The notes under the pieces are model-generated. The model worked only from the letters and a program-made list of their open reading frames with translations. It had not been told where the DNA came from and made no database searches. DNA of 64,000 nt from positions 706,537 to 770,536 of the forward strand of contig JACDTU010000018.1 in NCBI GenBank assembly GCA_022376465.1. Direction: 5' to 3'. Shown piece after piece: positions 1 to 10,117 of the stretch. Source of the stretch: Cubamyces lactineus. Lineage: Eukaryota > Basidiomycota > Agaricomycetes > Polyporales > Polyporaceae. Each line of letters starts with the position of its first letter. Position 1 is the first letter of the stretch. The position numbers and the translations under genes are program-made.

Positions 1-350
1 TGACGAGTAGGACACGGTCTTTCGGCAGCTGCATGCGGGACAGCCTAGAATTCAAGTTCGAGGTATTTTCTCGCGATACATCGTGTAAAGAAGCCTCGAT
101 TATGGTGTCAGAGAGTGAATGACAGCCATGAGCCTCGCCAGGAATCTAAGCCTGGTGTGGATTGAGATCTGTCGGAGAGGACAATGGATCCGCGGCTTTG
201 CTGGTCACTCAACTGGACCCACAATTCCGACTCCGAGTCCTAGGAGGAAGCTGACTTGAACGTGGCGTCGACTCTCGAGGCGGATACGACGTTCAGTACC
301 GTGCAACATACTGCTAGGACTGGGCCCGGGGTCGAGGGTCACTCCGCGTT

Positions 351-660
351 GTGCAGGTATCCTCTACCACATTCCGCCTGGTCTTGACTCAGAGCAGCAT
401 AGACCCTGAAGGTTACCTTTACTCTTACAACATATGCGGCATATACCAGGTCACACATCTCCTTGGAGAAGGCGCTACCGGTATGTCTATCATCCGCGTA
501 TGCCATGACTTCGCCATCCCGCACAACGTTATGGGATGCGGCACTAATCTCAAGCAACGTTCATGCATACAGGAGACGTCGTGCGCGCATTCAACACGCT
601 TACCGGGAAAGACGTGGCAATCAAGTTCACGCCACGTCACACAGAAGAAGACATGGTATG
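351..660 (+). pseudogene. CK1-like kinase, N-lobe fragment (left edge)
   Basis: This is the amino-terminal part of a casein-kinase-1-like gene. Exon 1 runs to 480 and encodes CGIYQVTHLLGEGATG, which contains the glycine-rich loop. A GTATGT...CAG intron (481-572) follows. Exon 2 continues with DVVRAFNTLTGKDVAIKF, where VAIK holds the ATP-binding lysine. Similarity stops near 660, exactly where sequence shared with the right arm of the inverted duplication begins, so the catalytic lobe is missing. It runs towards the 3' end of HAD gene A, the same facing arrangement as at the right arm. The family call rests on similarity to the other two CK1-like relics in this window. The start codon and upstream exons are uncertain. 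No other gene is visible in 1-350. Confidence 0.55.
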
Positions 661-706
661 CATTCTTGTACCAAGTGGTACTGTCTGTACTGCGCATAGT
701 AGTACA

Positions 707-2660
707 TCATCTCACTCCCAAGTCCCTATGCACATGGAGTCGGTCGCAGAGCTCGTCTAGATCTTGTACGACAACGGATGGGACTGGATTCCCATAGGGG
801 ACCTTCGCAACCAGAAACCGCACACGGGAGGCGATCGTGCCAGTCCTCTCGAGCAGTGCGGTCGGGTGGCCAGCAAGCGATGCTGGAGCTGTGATACGTG
901 AGACACTTGGGCTCACAAGAAGGATATCCGCCGATCGGATATCAGAACAGATGGCACGGCACTGAGCCAACAACACTCTGAAGAACGAGTCTGGGGCAGC
1001 AAAATGAACTGACACAGGCTCGATGACTGTCCGCACCCGAGACCGAAGGTCGGGTGATAGTACATGCTGTATGGTAACTTCAGAGTGAGGCGGTATGACG
1101 AGGATCGAACGACCCTGTCTTGATAAAGTCGTGATGGCGCGCTCCGCATCGGAATAGGGGACAGGTTTGAGGATCACGGTCATGGCATCGGTGATGAGTT
1201 GTGACTGCACTTGAGGCGGCATTGCCAGCTTGTCCGCAAGCGCCTGCAGGGCGTCGTGAACGATAGTGGCGATCGACGGTGCAGCGGCCACATTGCGGCG
1301 AGCCACCAACGCTTCGATCTCAATGTATCGCGACAGGATACCCTCCGCAGTTTGGCCGCCATGCGCGAACAACAGCCACTTCGCAAGCGCACACCGAATA
1401 GCGGCCTCTCTATCCTGGATTAAAGAGTCATGAGCTGAACAGCGGCATGGCCTCACTGATTGTACATACCAAGACCACTCCAAACAAGTCAAGAACCAGG
1501 ATACGTGGGTTCCCCAGGGGTATCTCAGGAAACTCCAAGGCCAGTTCTGGGAAGGCCCATGTACGCCAAGACACCCATACGTATCGCGAATTGTCTGATT
1601 CAGAGGTGATGTCTGAAGTTGTGTCAGAGGCTTCTTCCGTTTCTTCTTCCTCCTCGAGGGAGATAGGGCATCGACCATCTTCAAGCTGCTTTACAGCCTC
1701 CCGGAAGGATGGGTCAGTCTCGAAGGGCGTACACTGCGCGCTGGGATTATCCGGTTGCGCAGATACGTGGTGTTCAGAGCAGTTCTCATTCTGGACCATT
1801 CGCGTCTATTCAGCACGATCAGCTAACGGACTTAGGACTAAGCACGTACCACTCGCATATCCCGAACCCACAGGATAGCTCTCTCAACCCCACGCCATCT
1901 GTAGTCCTTACAGATTCTACCATGGACACGTGAATGAGCTCTAGCAAGTAGAACGATGCATGCGTGCTCACTGTGCATAGAGGAGGAGCTCGTCATATAT
2001 GGTCGGTCGTTGTGCGAAGCCAGGCATCTTGCCACTGTAGACGAATGCGAAACAATATGCTTGCGGGTTGTTCAAGCGACTGAACATGTAAGTCGGGTCC
2101 CATCCGTGCTGGCCGAACACGAACTCAGACAAGTCATGTCGGTCCCACTGGGCCACCAGCGCAGCCCATTTCTCCTGCTCTTTGTCCTTCCGGTAGTTGT
2201 ACAGCGCTTCAGTGCCGTCTTGTACAGCTTGCCTGAACCGACGGATGCTGTCCTCCTCAAGCTGACAGATGACACACTCCAGTGGTGGACAGCAGAACAT
2301 GTCTATAGAGATGACCGGGGTTGCGTGTATATAAAGCGGTCGACGGACCAGCCAGTCGGAGCAAGGCAAAGCGGCCTTGGCTGTCAGATCTTCGTTCCCA
2401 GTGTAGAACGTGCCGGACAGAACAGCGCGTTTCGGACCCAAGGTGAGAGACGCATTCGGGATGGGCACGGGCGAGGGATCTGGCGATACAACGCAGAGAT
2501 GATCTGGACGATCGCAATCCTCTGAATAATCGTTCAAGTCAAAGCGCAAGGCCCAGAACGGTACGGTAGGGATCCGCGCAGCTGCACGTTGTCCAGAACG
2601 GGGAAGCCAGTATGAGCTTGCAGCAGGGTGGAATTGGGCGACAACGAGGGTGTGAGGCAT
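707..2660 (-). CDS. HAD-fold two-domain protein, copy A
   Basis: Four exons (2660-1972, 1916-1850, 1790-1470, 1414-707) give about 594 aa, with GTGAGC, GTACGT and GTATGT donors. The N-terminal domain of about 230 aa (MPHTLVVAQF..., containing FWALRF and WDPTYMF) is one I do not recognise. An acidic Glu-rich linker follows. The C-terminal part has HAD features: hydrophobic strand plus DLFGVVL, like the DxYGT motif of 2-haloacid dehalogenases; VIPPHSEV where motif II is expected; and a late strand DILLVSPS plus AGHPTALLER, like the motif IV region but without the usual acidic pair. It may therefore be a non-catalytic HAD protein. All four exons are open and the splice sites match copy A' exactly, so it could be functional. 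Substrate and role are unknown. The 3' end faces a CK1-like fragment. Confidence 0.7.
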
Positions 2661-2914
2661 GCTTGTTTAGGTCCAAGGACTCTCTAGGATTGTAGTAAGC
2701 AAGGAGTTGTATCGTGGCAAAAGCAGGATGCTGGCTTGGGCCCAAGTCGAACGAACGCCGGCGCCTGGTGCTGCCGAGAGGCGCTCGCCGCTGATGGTGA
2801 CCATTGGTGACCATTGGGGGAGAGACGCTGCAGTTCTGTCACAGAAAATGTAGGCCAACAGTTATCTGCATGCATGCTTTATATGCATAATGCCTAAAAA
2901 CCATCTGGTGAGTA

Positions 2915-3344
2915 TTGGTTCCCAGTCACAAATCCTGTCGCGCGGTTCATACAAATATCCGACAACGCTCGAAGGGGTCCGATTCACGGACGTCCTACTC
3001 TCTACGATTAACTCGACTCGACATCCGAAGCGATCGTCGTGCCCGGTCGTTTGACCAACGGGGTGGGATGGTCGGCAAGCGACGCCGGCGCAACCTTGCG
3101 CGCGACGTCTGTAATGACGAGGAGCACATCCTTCGCCTATATTCCTGGTGTTAGATCTCTGCACTACGCTAGTAACGATCCGAAGAACGCATCGGGAGTG
3201 GTGAAATGAACAGACAGAGGCTCCTTCGTTAGGCGTACTTTAAGAGTATGCGTTGCGTCGTAATCTCTGAATGGGATGGAATCGCGTCAGCCGGACGCCC
3301 CTGCCGTGAAAGAGCCCCAAGCAGTCTGTCGTTACGACAGATGC
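2915..3344 (-). pseudogene. HAD C-terminal relic between A and B (left)
   Basis: This is a partial, frameshifted copy of the HAD C-terminal half. Fragments recognisable on the minus strand include LSRQGRPADAIPSHSE (motif II region), a piece like VHFTTPDAFFGSL, and DVLLVITDVARKVAPASLA (motif IV region). They are separated by stops and frame changes and lack the upstream exons. The same relic with the same lesions lies at 29812-30260, so it was already decayed before the inverted duplication formed. It lies directly downstream of pseudogene B, which suggests an older tandem array. Confidence 0.55.
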
Positions 3345-4857
3345 CTATTGCCCATTCTCTGATCCAGTACACACTCGAGCGCAGAGTTCCAGCAAGTCTC
3401 CGGCAACAATTGAGGGAACCGGATTCGTGGGTGGGCGACTCCCGACGACAAATTGAACAGTCGAAGCAACCGTAATGTGACGTTTGACTAGCGCAGTAGG
3501 ATGACCAGCGAGCGATCCTGGCGCAACTATGCGTGCGACACTCGTAGTGACAAGGAGAACGTCCTTTGGTCGTATCCCTGGGACGACCTAATTTCAAGAA
3601 CGAATCCAGAGCTGCGAAATGACTTGATAGAGGCTCACTGACTGGGCTAACCTGAGACCGAGGTATGAATGAGAGGAAGTGTCGCGTGGAAACCTCCGAA
3701 TGAGGCGGTATCACGATAACAGGGCGGCCATGAGCTGATAATGAAGCGATAGCATGCTCCACATCAGGACATGGACGCGGGTTCATGATCTCCACCAAAG
3801 AAGTGGTGACAAGCGTAGGATGGGATTGTAGAGGGATCTTCAATTTGCTCGCGAGCGTCCGTAAGGCGGAATCGACAATGACGGCTACAGAAGTCGCCAC
3901 GGCCTGATCCATGCGAGCGGCCAGGGCCTCGATTTCGATGTAGACAGAAAGGATCTCATCCATGGTTTGGAAGCGGTGGGTAAGCGGTAGCCAATCGCTG
4001 AGCGCGCGCCGGATAGTCTGCTCCCTGTCCTGAACACGGAGTAGCAGACCGACTTGAGTGGTGGTATGCGGAAACTTTCGAGATGAATGCATACCAGGAT
4101 CACTCCGGATAGGTCAAAGACCACGACACGCGGGGTATCCAACGGGATCTCAGGGAATTCCCCGGGCAGCTCTGGGAAAGCGAAGTCGAGGTTATACATC
4201 AGTGTATACTGTGAATCCCCCGAATGCGTGGTTGATTCTGGATGAGCGGCCGCCGCCACTTCTTCATCAAGGCTTATAGAACGGAACCCGAAGTCCGAGA
4301 GCTCTTCGGCTATCTCACGAATGCTAGGATCAACCTCGAAACCTCGAACGGCTCTGGTTAACCGTCGAACGTGGTACCAGCGTTTCTACAGATGAGTTTG
4401 CGTTTTGCACAGCACGATTGCGCTTGAGAATGATTGGTTCAATACAAACGGAAGATACGCGTCATGGTCGGAACGTAGCTCACGTACAGCCCGAATCCAT
4501 AAGATGACCGTCTCGACCCCTCTCCATCTGTAATCCTTGCATATTCTGCATCCGGGTAAGCATTCATAGACATAGAAGAGTGATACGCCAATGCTTACTG
4601 TGCGTACAGGAGAAGTTCTTTGTAGATGGTTGGACGTTCGTTAAAGGCGGGCGTTATCCCGTCATAGAGGAACTCGAAGCAATACGCTTGCGGATTGTTT
4701 AAGTTACCGAACATGTACGTCGGGTCTTCGCCCAGGTCGCTGAATGTGAGCTCGGACATTTGCTTGTCCCAGTCAGCAATTTGTTCGGCCCATCGCGCCC
4801 TTTACGAGGCTTCCCAATGCTCCCGCAGGGTAGCCAGCTCGAGTGTACAGTAGTGAG
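3345..4857 (-). pseudogene. HAD-fold protein pseudogene, copy B (left)
   Basis: This is a relative of gene A. Recognisable pieces are the end of exon 1 (LREHWEAS, TYMFGNLNNPQAY), the short exon 2 (ICKDYRWRGVE), exon 3 ending in VVVFDLSGVIL, and exon 4 starting DREQTIRRALSDW. It is broken in several ways. The 5' part of exon 1, including the start codon, is deleted at about 4853 relative to the right copy. A frameshift near 3570 separates the first part of the HAD core from its last part (DVLLVTTSVARIVAPGSLA...), which ends at a TAG at 3345. The same frameshift is present in the right copy. In the nucleophile motif the second position is DLSG rather than DLFG. Confidence 0.7.
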
Positions 4858-5260
4858 TGAGACTCCTTGAGACGGGCGACACTGACAACACTGACAACAT
4901 GATGGTGTAGCCGCCGTGTAGCCGCCACGAGGACTTCAGTGGGCGCTTGGCGGAATAGCTCATGCCGTTTTGAGCATGGGGATGGACTAAGTATAGAACA
5001 ACGACCACTCGAGATGTTCGTAGTCAAAGACCATGGAGTTTGAGTGATTATGCACTATAATGGAATCACGAAAAGACTATACCCCTGACGCGTTCATTCA
5101 AATACTAATACTCACATCTTCAATGTCAGAACCCGCAAAGGCTGTCTGACCGAGTTCAGCGCATATGCAAGATGTACCACTAGCCAATAGTTGAATGTAT
5201 TACTTTTCGGCGTCGCGCGCAGAGAGCAATAGGATAGCATAATGCGGATAGACAACATAT

Positions 5261-6101
5261 CTAGAGCTTCCCAATGAGGAGGTTGCGGATGTTCTCGCGC
5301 GCGGTGATGCGGACGGTGTGGTAGAACGACCAGTAGTCGAGCGTGGACGAGAAGACGTCCGCGAGACCGAAGGGCAGCATGAGGGGGATCCATCCTATAC
5401 CAAGGTATGTCAGCTAGGATTCAGTAGATGTACGTGTATACACGGATACTCACCCCTGGCGTACTCGAGCGCGAAGCAGCCCTCGTGCATCTTGTACTGC
5501 TTGACGTGACCGCGGGGGAGATGGTGCACGTCTCCGGGGCGGTAGACCTCCATCTCCAACTTCGGCGGGTCGAACGCCCACTGCTCCCCGACGAGAATGT
5601 TGAAGTAGTCGTCCGCGGTGTGCATGCCCGTATGTCCCTCCGTGCCCAGCGGTGTGCCGAAGATGATGAGATACTCGGTGATGCTCGCGTGGATGATGTA
5701 CATGCCGCCCATGGCGCCGCCGGCGTTGTTGAGCACCCACTCGGAGGAGTTGGAGTTGAGCGCGATGACGGAGGGCGAGTACTCGGTCGTGAGGTTGGAG
5801 ACGATGTAGGGGATGATGGAGTTGATGTCCCCGGGGTGGGCGCGCACCGCGGCCTGCGCAAGCTCGTGCAGAGACTCGGGCGTGAAGACGTACCACCGAT
5901 CCTGAGATACAGTTTAGTTAGCTGTTGCAGCGCGTTATGCGAAGCGGCGACGCTCACCTTGATGCGGTCGAGGAAGCTACACGTCAGGTAGACGACGAAC
6001 GCGATGACGGCGCGCGTCGCCCACTTCATGAGGCAGCTTGCGGGGTTGGCGCACGCGCTAGCTGCCTGTGCAGGCTTTCCCGATGACTTTTTGGCTGGCA
6101 T
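5261..6101 (-). CDS. ERG2: C-8 sterol isomerase (ERG2 / sigma-1 receptor family)
   Basis: Three exons (6101-5958, 5901-5454, 5394-5261) with GTGAGC and GTGAGT donors encode 241 aa, close to the 222 aa of yeast Erg2. The enzyme moves the C8 double bond to C7 in ergosterol synthesis in the ER membrane. A single N-terminal membrane segment (about residues 30-45, AVIAFVVYLTCSFL) follows a basic Lys/Ser-rich tail. The cupin-like body contains IIPYIVSNLTTEYSPSV, GTEGHTGMH, VYRPGDVHHLPRGHVKQYK and HEGCFALEYARGWIPLMLPF. The acidic residues of the last block fit the catalytic positions known for this family. The protein ends SFYHTVRITARENIRNLLIGKL. It is divergently arranged with SPC2 across about 530 bp and shows no sign of decay. 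It lies just inside the left arm of the inverted duplication. Confidence 0.93.
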
Positions 6102-6635
6102 GGCGCGCAGATGGGGGACGGCGGAACGCCGAAGCAGGCGAGGTGGGATTTATACGCCCAGGCTGAGCGCGAGTGGGACGATGTCGGGTCGCATTTTGGG
6201 TGGGCGTGAGCGCCCATGCTGGTCAGGAAGACTTCTGACTTGTCCGACGCGCGCTCGTCAGCAGCGCTGACACGAGTCTTGGCTGGTTCGGCTTGGGCTG
6301 CAAATGGACAATTAACCGAACTGAGGAAGCCGAACCAAGGAACAATGAATGCGGAGGAGCGCCGGCCACGTTGATTGGGAGACGCGTCTGTCCGGATCGG
6401 GGTGTGTACCGTCACGTACCGTGTCACTCTCTCTTGGATTTCTCTCCTGTCCCTGTTCCTCTCCCTTCTCCCTCCTGCTCCGCTTCCAGTTACCCCCCTA
6501 TATCTCCCGGACGTGATACCCTTCGTACACACGACTCAGCCACTTCTGAGCAGACGTAAAACACCGAGGTCATAACCACCAAAGCGACCACTAGCTAGCA
6601 AACGCGAATCCGCGTATACACCACACGCATCCATC
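6102..6635. promoter_or_regulatory. Shared intergenic region between ERG2 and SPC2
   Basis: A 534-bp gap separates two divergent start codons and must contain both promoters. A pyrimidine-rich tract (about 6420-6500, TCTCTCTTGG through CTTCTCCCTCCTGC) precedes SPC2, as is common upstream of fungal start sites. I see no clear TATA box for either gene. Confidence 0.4.
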
Positions 6636-7818
6636 ATGGCCCCACGCACGCGCAAATCAGCACCCTCACCTTCACCAGCACCGGAGCGCAATGGCGACGT
6701 AGCGCCTGCGGTACCACCCAAGGACGAGACCTCCACTGTCGTGGATGTTGACGCGCTTCTGGCGCCCGTACCAGGCGAAGAGCGCGAGGAGGTCAAGGTC
6801 AACAACGCGAGCGCGACAGACATGAAACACGCATGTGACGATGCTCTCAAACGCGTATGTATTTTCTCCTTACACCTCTCGTGCCCATTGGGCCCCCTAC
6901 CATACCATGGAGGTGCGACGTCCTGAGGGCGACGTCCGATTGTGAGAGTCGTATACGACTGTCGCGTGCGCGCATCGTCGAGCCGCTCTGCCTGCCTGCC
7001 GACGACCCGTGCATTCGACAGCCAATTGTATGGCAACGCATATCCACATTGTCAATGGCAATCACCGTATCTTAGGCGAACTGCCTTCCCCTTTGCCATC
7101 TCTCGGGCTCTATCCTGCACCATTATGCTGACGCTGGTCTACGCGTAGTTCCTATCACGACCAGACCTCTTCAAGCAGATCCACACGCATACAGACGTAC
7201 GCCTTGCACTCGGCTGGCTCTCGGTGCTCGTCGCTGGAGCGACAGGTCTCTATGGCTGGCGTGTTCCCTTCGAGCAAAGCAAACCTGCAGTATGGGCAGG
7301 TGTCATAGCGTACGTCCGCCCATCTTCGTTTAAGCCCTGGCGGTGGAGCCATGGGGCTGTGGGGTCTGGGAAAAGGTTCTGACTAGCGATGTGCATGCAG
7401 ATACGTGATCTTGACGGTTGCGCAGACGCTGTACGCCTACTTCGTCGAGGGCGACATCGTCTTCGTCGGGAAGCGCAAGACGTTCGACAAGCGCGTAAGC
7501 ACCGCCTTCCTCCCCCTTCCCCTTTCCTACTAGACCTCACCACCATACCTCCTCGCTTCCTCGCAGATCGTCACCGAGCGGATAACGATCACGTCCAAGA
7601 CGACGCCCTCGACGCCGCAGACTCCCCCAGCGTATGCGCTTGGGCTTGCGTACGTGCGCTCCGCCGCGGGCGGGAAGACCCTCCTCGGGAAGGGCCGCAC
7701 ACACGAAGAGCGGCCGTACACCGAGTTCTTCGACGATAACGGGGTGATGGACCAGGAGCGGTTCGAGCGATGGGTCGGGGGCGTCGTTGGGAGAGTCATG
7801 GACGGGAAGACGCAATAA
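6636..7818 (+). CDS. SPC2: Signal peptidase complex subunit 2 (SPC25 family)
   Basis: Four exons (6636-6854, 7149-7309, 7401-7494, 7567-7818) encode 241 aa. The product is the non-catalytic subunit of the ER signal peptidase complex. After a low-complexity Pro/Ser-rich N-terminus come DMKHACDDALKRFLSRPDLF, the first membrane span (LALGWLSVLVAGATGLYGW), a short lumenal loop VPFEQSKPAVWAG, and the second span (YVILTVAQTLYAYFVEGDIV). The cytosolic tail carries FVGKRKT and RPYTEFFDDNGVMDQERF, typical of the family. The first intron (294 nt) is much longer than the others and ends GCGTAG. The intron between the two spans is in phase 2. The gene is intact. Confidence 0.92.
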
Positions 7819-8887
7819 GTCTTCCTGAGCTCTGCTTGGTAGGATTGGGCGACAAAATGCTGTCATGCGGGCGTGGTTGGATTGGGTCGGGGTGAGGTGG
7901 TATGCATCATGAGGGTGGGTATGGGCATGGGCAGGAGTATGATGAGGTGGTATGGTTCCTTATTTACTGCATAGGTAGGTCTCGACCGCGACGGTCTCTC
8001 TGTACGTGTACATGTAATTGGCCAAGGTCTTTTCGAGCTCGAGCTCGAGCTCTGTATCGCGTTCCCTGGCGTCGACATGTCTCTCTGTCAAAAGGATGCA
8101 GTCCGTGCTAAGTGGTTTGGAATCTGAAGCATGGCCCTCGTAAAGAGGGATTCGACGGTGCGTGCCCGTGAAACGGCTAGTTAGCAGTTGCACTAACAGA
8201 TATCGTTGGACAGATATGGCGATGCGGATGCGTCAATTCATCCTGCACGCAATGTGAATGCACTGGCAGTTAGCCTGTGCATAGATGTACCGGAGCGTTT
8301 GAATTTGTGACATGTTCACTTCTCGCTATGGACTATAGTAGGCGTCTCTTGTCCAATGTCGGAATATCTTTGTGTTCGAACTCACGAGAGAAGAATGTGC
8401 GTATCCTACACTCTCTGTCGCGTCCTTCGATCTCTCAGCTGAAGCGACGTTTCTCCTTCATACAAGCGCAGCAACTATGGGGCAGGTGACCAAGTGTACC
8501 TATCTTAAGTCCCGAGCGGTTGAGGTGACAGATGGTGATACGAAGCCCGTCCTCACCAGCCAAGTCGCCGTGTGGGTGCCCATAGCAGGGAGCGCAGCGA
8601 TGACCCACACGAAGCTCCGGACCTTCGTTTCCTTCGGGATGTACAGTCTTACGACATCCGTGTACGACGCTACACTGCGAGGGTCGATCTGATAGCATAT
8701 AGCATCGAAGCGACAGGACGAGGAGTCAGTGCAGATGACTACGGCGGCAGCAACGTTGATAACACCCTGATATTCCGGCAGCTCTAGCCTCTCCCGCAGT
8801 CCTCGTACCGCGGTCTCATGCCAGACACATGACGTCATGTGCTACATACCCACGGGACTATAAGAGCGACGCGCTCTCAGACGCGTT
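7819..8887. other. Intergenic region with an unassigned minus-strand ORF
   Basis: No recognised gene is present. A short alternating GAGCTC tract lies near 8034-8052. A minus-strand open frame of 112 codons (8838-8500, containing DSSSCRFDAICYQIDPRSVA) resembles no family I know. It could be a small gene, an exon or chance. The region is otherwise unremarkable. Confidence 0.3.
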
Positions 8888-9900
8888 ATGTCCGCCTTCT
8901 CCCTTCTCACCACCACCGCTCGTCGTCTGCCGGCAGCGGCAATCGCGTACAACTCGACTGTTCTAAGTGGGTGTAGGTTTGCGCGTACTATCATGAGCCC
9001 TCCAAAGAGGAAACGCACCGACGACTACGTCCTCTACTACGTGAGTTCACATTGGACATGGAGTTACGAATCTAATACTGATCTGTGCACTACTGACAGT
9101 GGCCTGGGCTGCCTGGGCGTGGAGAGTACGTCCGCCTCGCGCTCGAATACGCGGGGATTCCATACACCGAGAAGTCCTCCAACCTCATGCAAATCCTCTC
9201 CTCACCCGAGAAGATTGGGACGCCCCCACACTTCGCGCCGCCAGCCCTCCAACTGCCCTCGGGCCGGGTGATCTCGCAGACCGCGAACATCCTGAACCAT
9301 ATCGCGCCGCGGTGCGGGCTCGCAGGCGAGTGGGGCAGCAAGCTCAACACGCACGGCGAGGACGCGCGGGAGACGGTGCGCGCGCTGAGCGAGGAGGAGA
9401 TCGAGCGCGCTGAGGAGGAGCGGAGCGTCGTGAACCAGCTCGTCATGACCGCGCTCGACTTTCAGGACGAGACGCACGACGTGCATCACCCGATCGCGAG
9501 CTCGCTCTACTACGAGGACCAGAAGGAGGAGGCGGCCCGCGCGGCGAAGGTCTTCCGCGAGTCGCGCATACCGCACTTCCTCGAGTACTTTGAAAAGGTG
9601 CTCGTGTCGAACCCGGCTACCGCGAAGCATGCGGACAACCCGCACGCGCAGACGTATCTGGTTGGGGCGCGGACGACGACGGCGGATCTGATCTTGTTCC
9701 ATGTCATCGACGGCGTGTCGTACCAGTTCCCAAAACGCATGGCGAATCTCAAGGAGAGCGGGAAGTACGATAACGTGTTCAAGTTGCACGAGCGCGTGCA
9801 AGGGGAGAAGGGCATCAAAGAGTATATTGCGAGCGGGCGGAGACAGAAATTCGGCTTGGGTATCTTCCGCCACTACGCGGAGCTGGACGGAGAAGAGTAG
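8888..9900 (+). CDS. Glutathione S-transferase family protein
   Basis: Two exons (8888-9040 and 9100-9900) flank a 59-nt intron with GTGAGT donor and a CTAAT branch-like site, giving 317 aa. The thioredoxin-like N-terminal domain begins around residue 45 with DDYVLYYWPGLPGRGEYV, LALEYAGIPYTEK, and then LPSGRVISQTANILNHI, where the S/Q-T/S block that binds the glutathione gamma-glutamyl group is expected. The all-helical C-terminal domain follows (TTTADLILFHVIDGVSYQFP). The product probably conjugates glutathione to electrophiles. The first 35 residues are Arg/Ala/Ser-rich without acids and look like a mitochondrial presequence. An in-frame second Met starts MSPPKRKRTDD, so two isoforms are possible. 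The gene is convergent with HAD gene E. Confidence 0.85.
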
Positions 9901-10117
9901 TGTCATTCGGCATGAGATCAATGTATAACGTGTAACAATATCAATGCTCATCGGCTTTAACAGCAACCGCCAATGATTCAAGAAAGGATAATGCTGAGTG
10001 TCCGCTGCGGCCTTAGGATCAGCTTGATGAAGCATATCACTTATCGCTATTACAGGACACACCGGACTCGGCGTCCAGCACACCAGACTGCTCGCTTGTG
10101 CTATCGGATACAGCAGC

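Larger units (their letters stand above)
665..5060. repeat. Left arm of large inverted duplication
   Basis: The reverse complement of this segment matches about 26930-32510 over its whole length, in the same order (HAD A, HAD relic, HAD B, then about 150 bp of flank). Two length differences explain the shorter left arm. It lacks the 679-bp MITE present on the right, and it has lost about 500 bp containing the start of gene B, with a GGCT microhomology at the junction near 4853. The ends were placed by eye from loss of similarity: the outer end lies in the trace of a TGGTAC-containing stretch near 665, and the inner end is near 5060. Confidence 0.85.

Noticed and set aside
5428..5991. Long plus-strand ORF opposite ERG2
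   Set aside because: It is the antisense shadow of the GC-rich ERG2 exon 2; the minus-strand reading has the conserved sterol isomerase blocks and splice sites.
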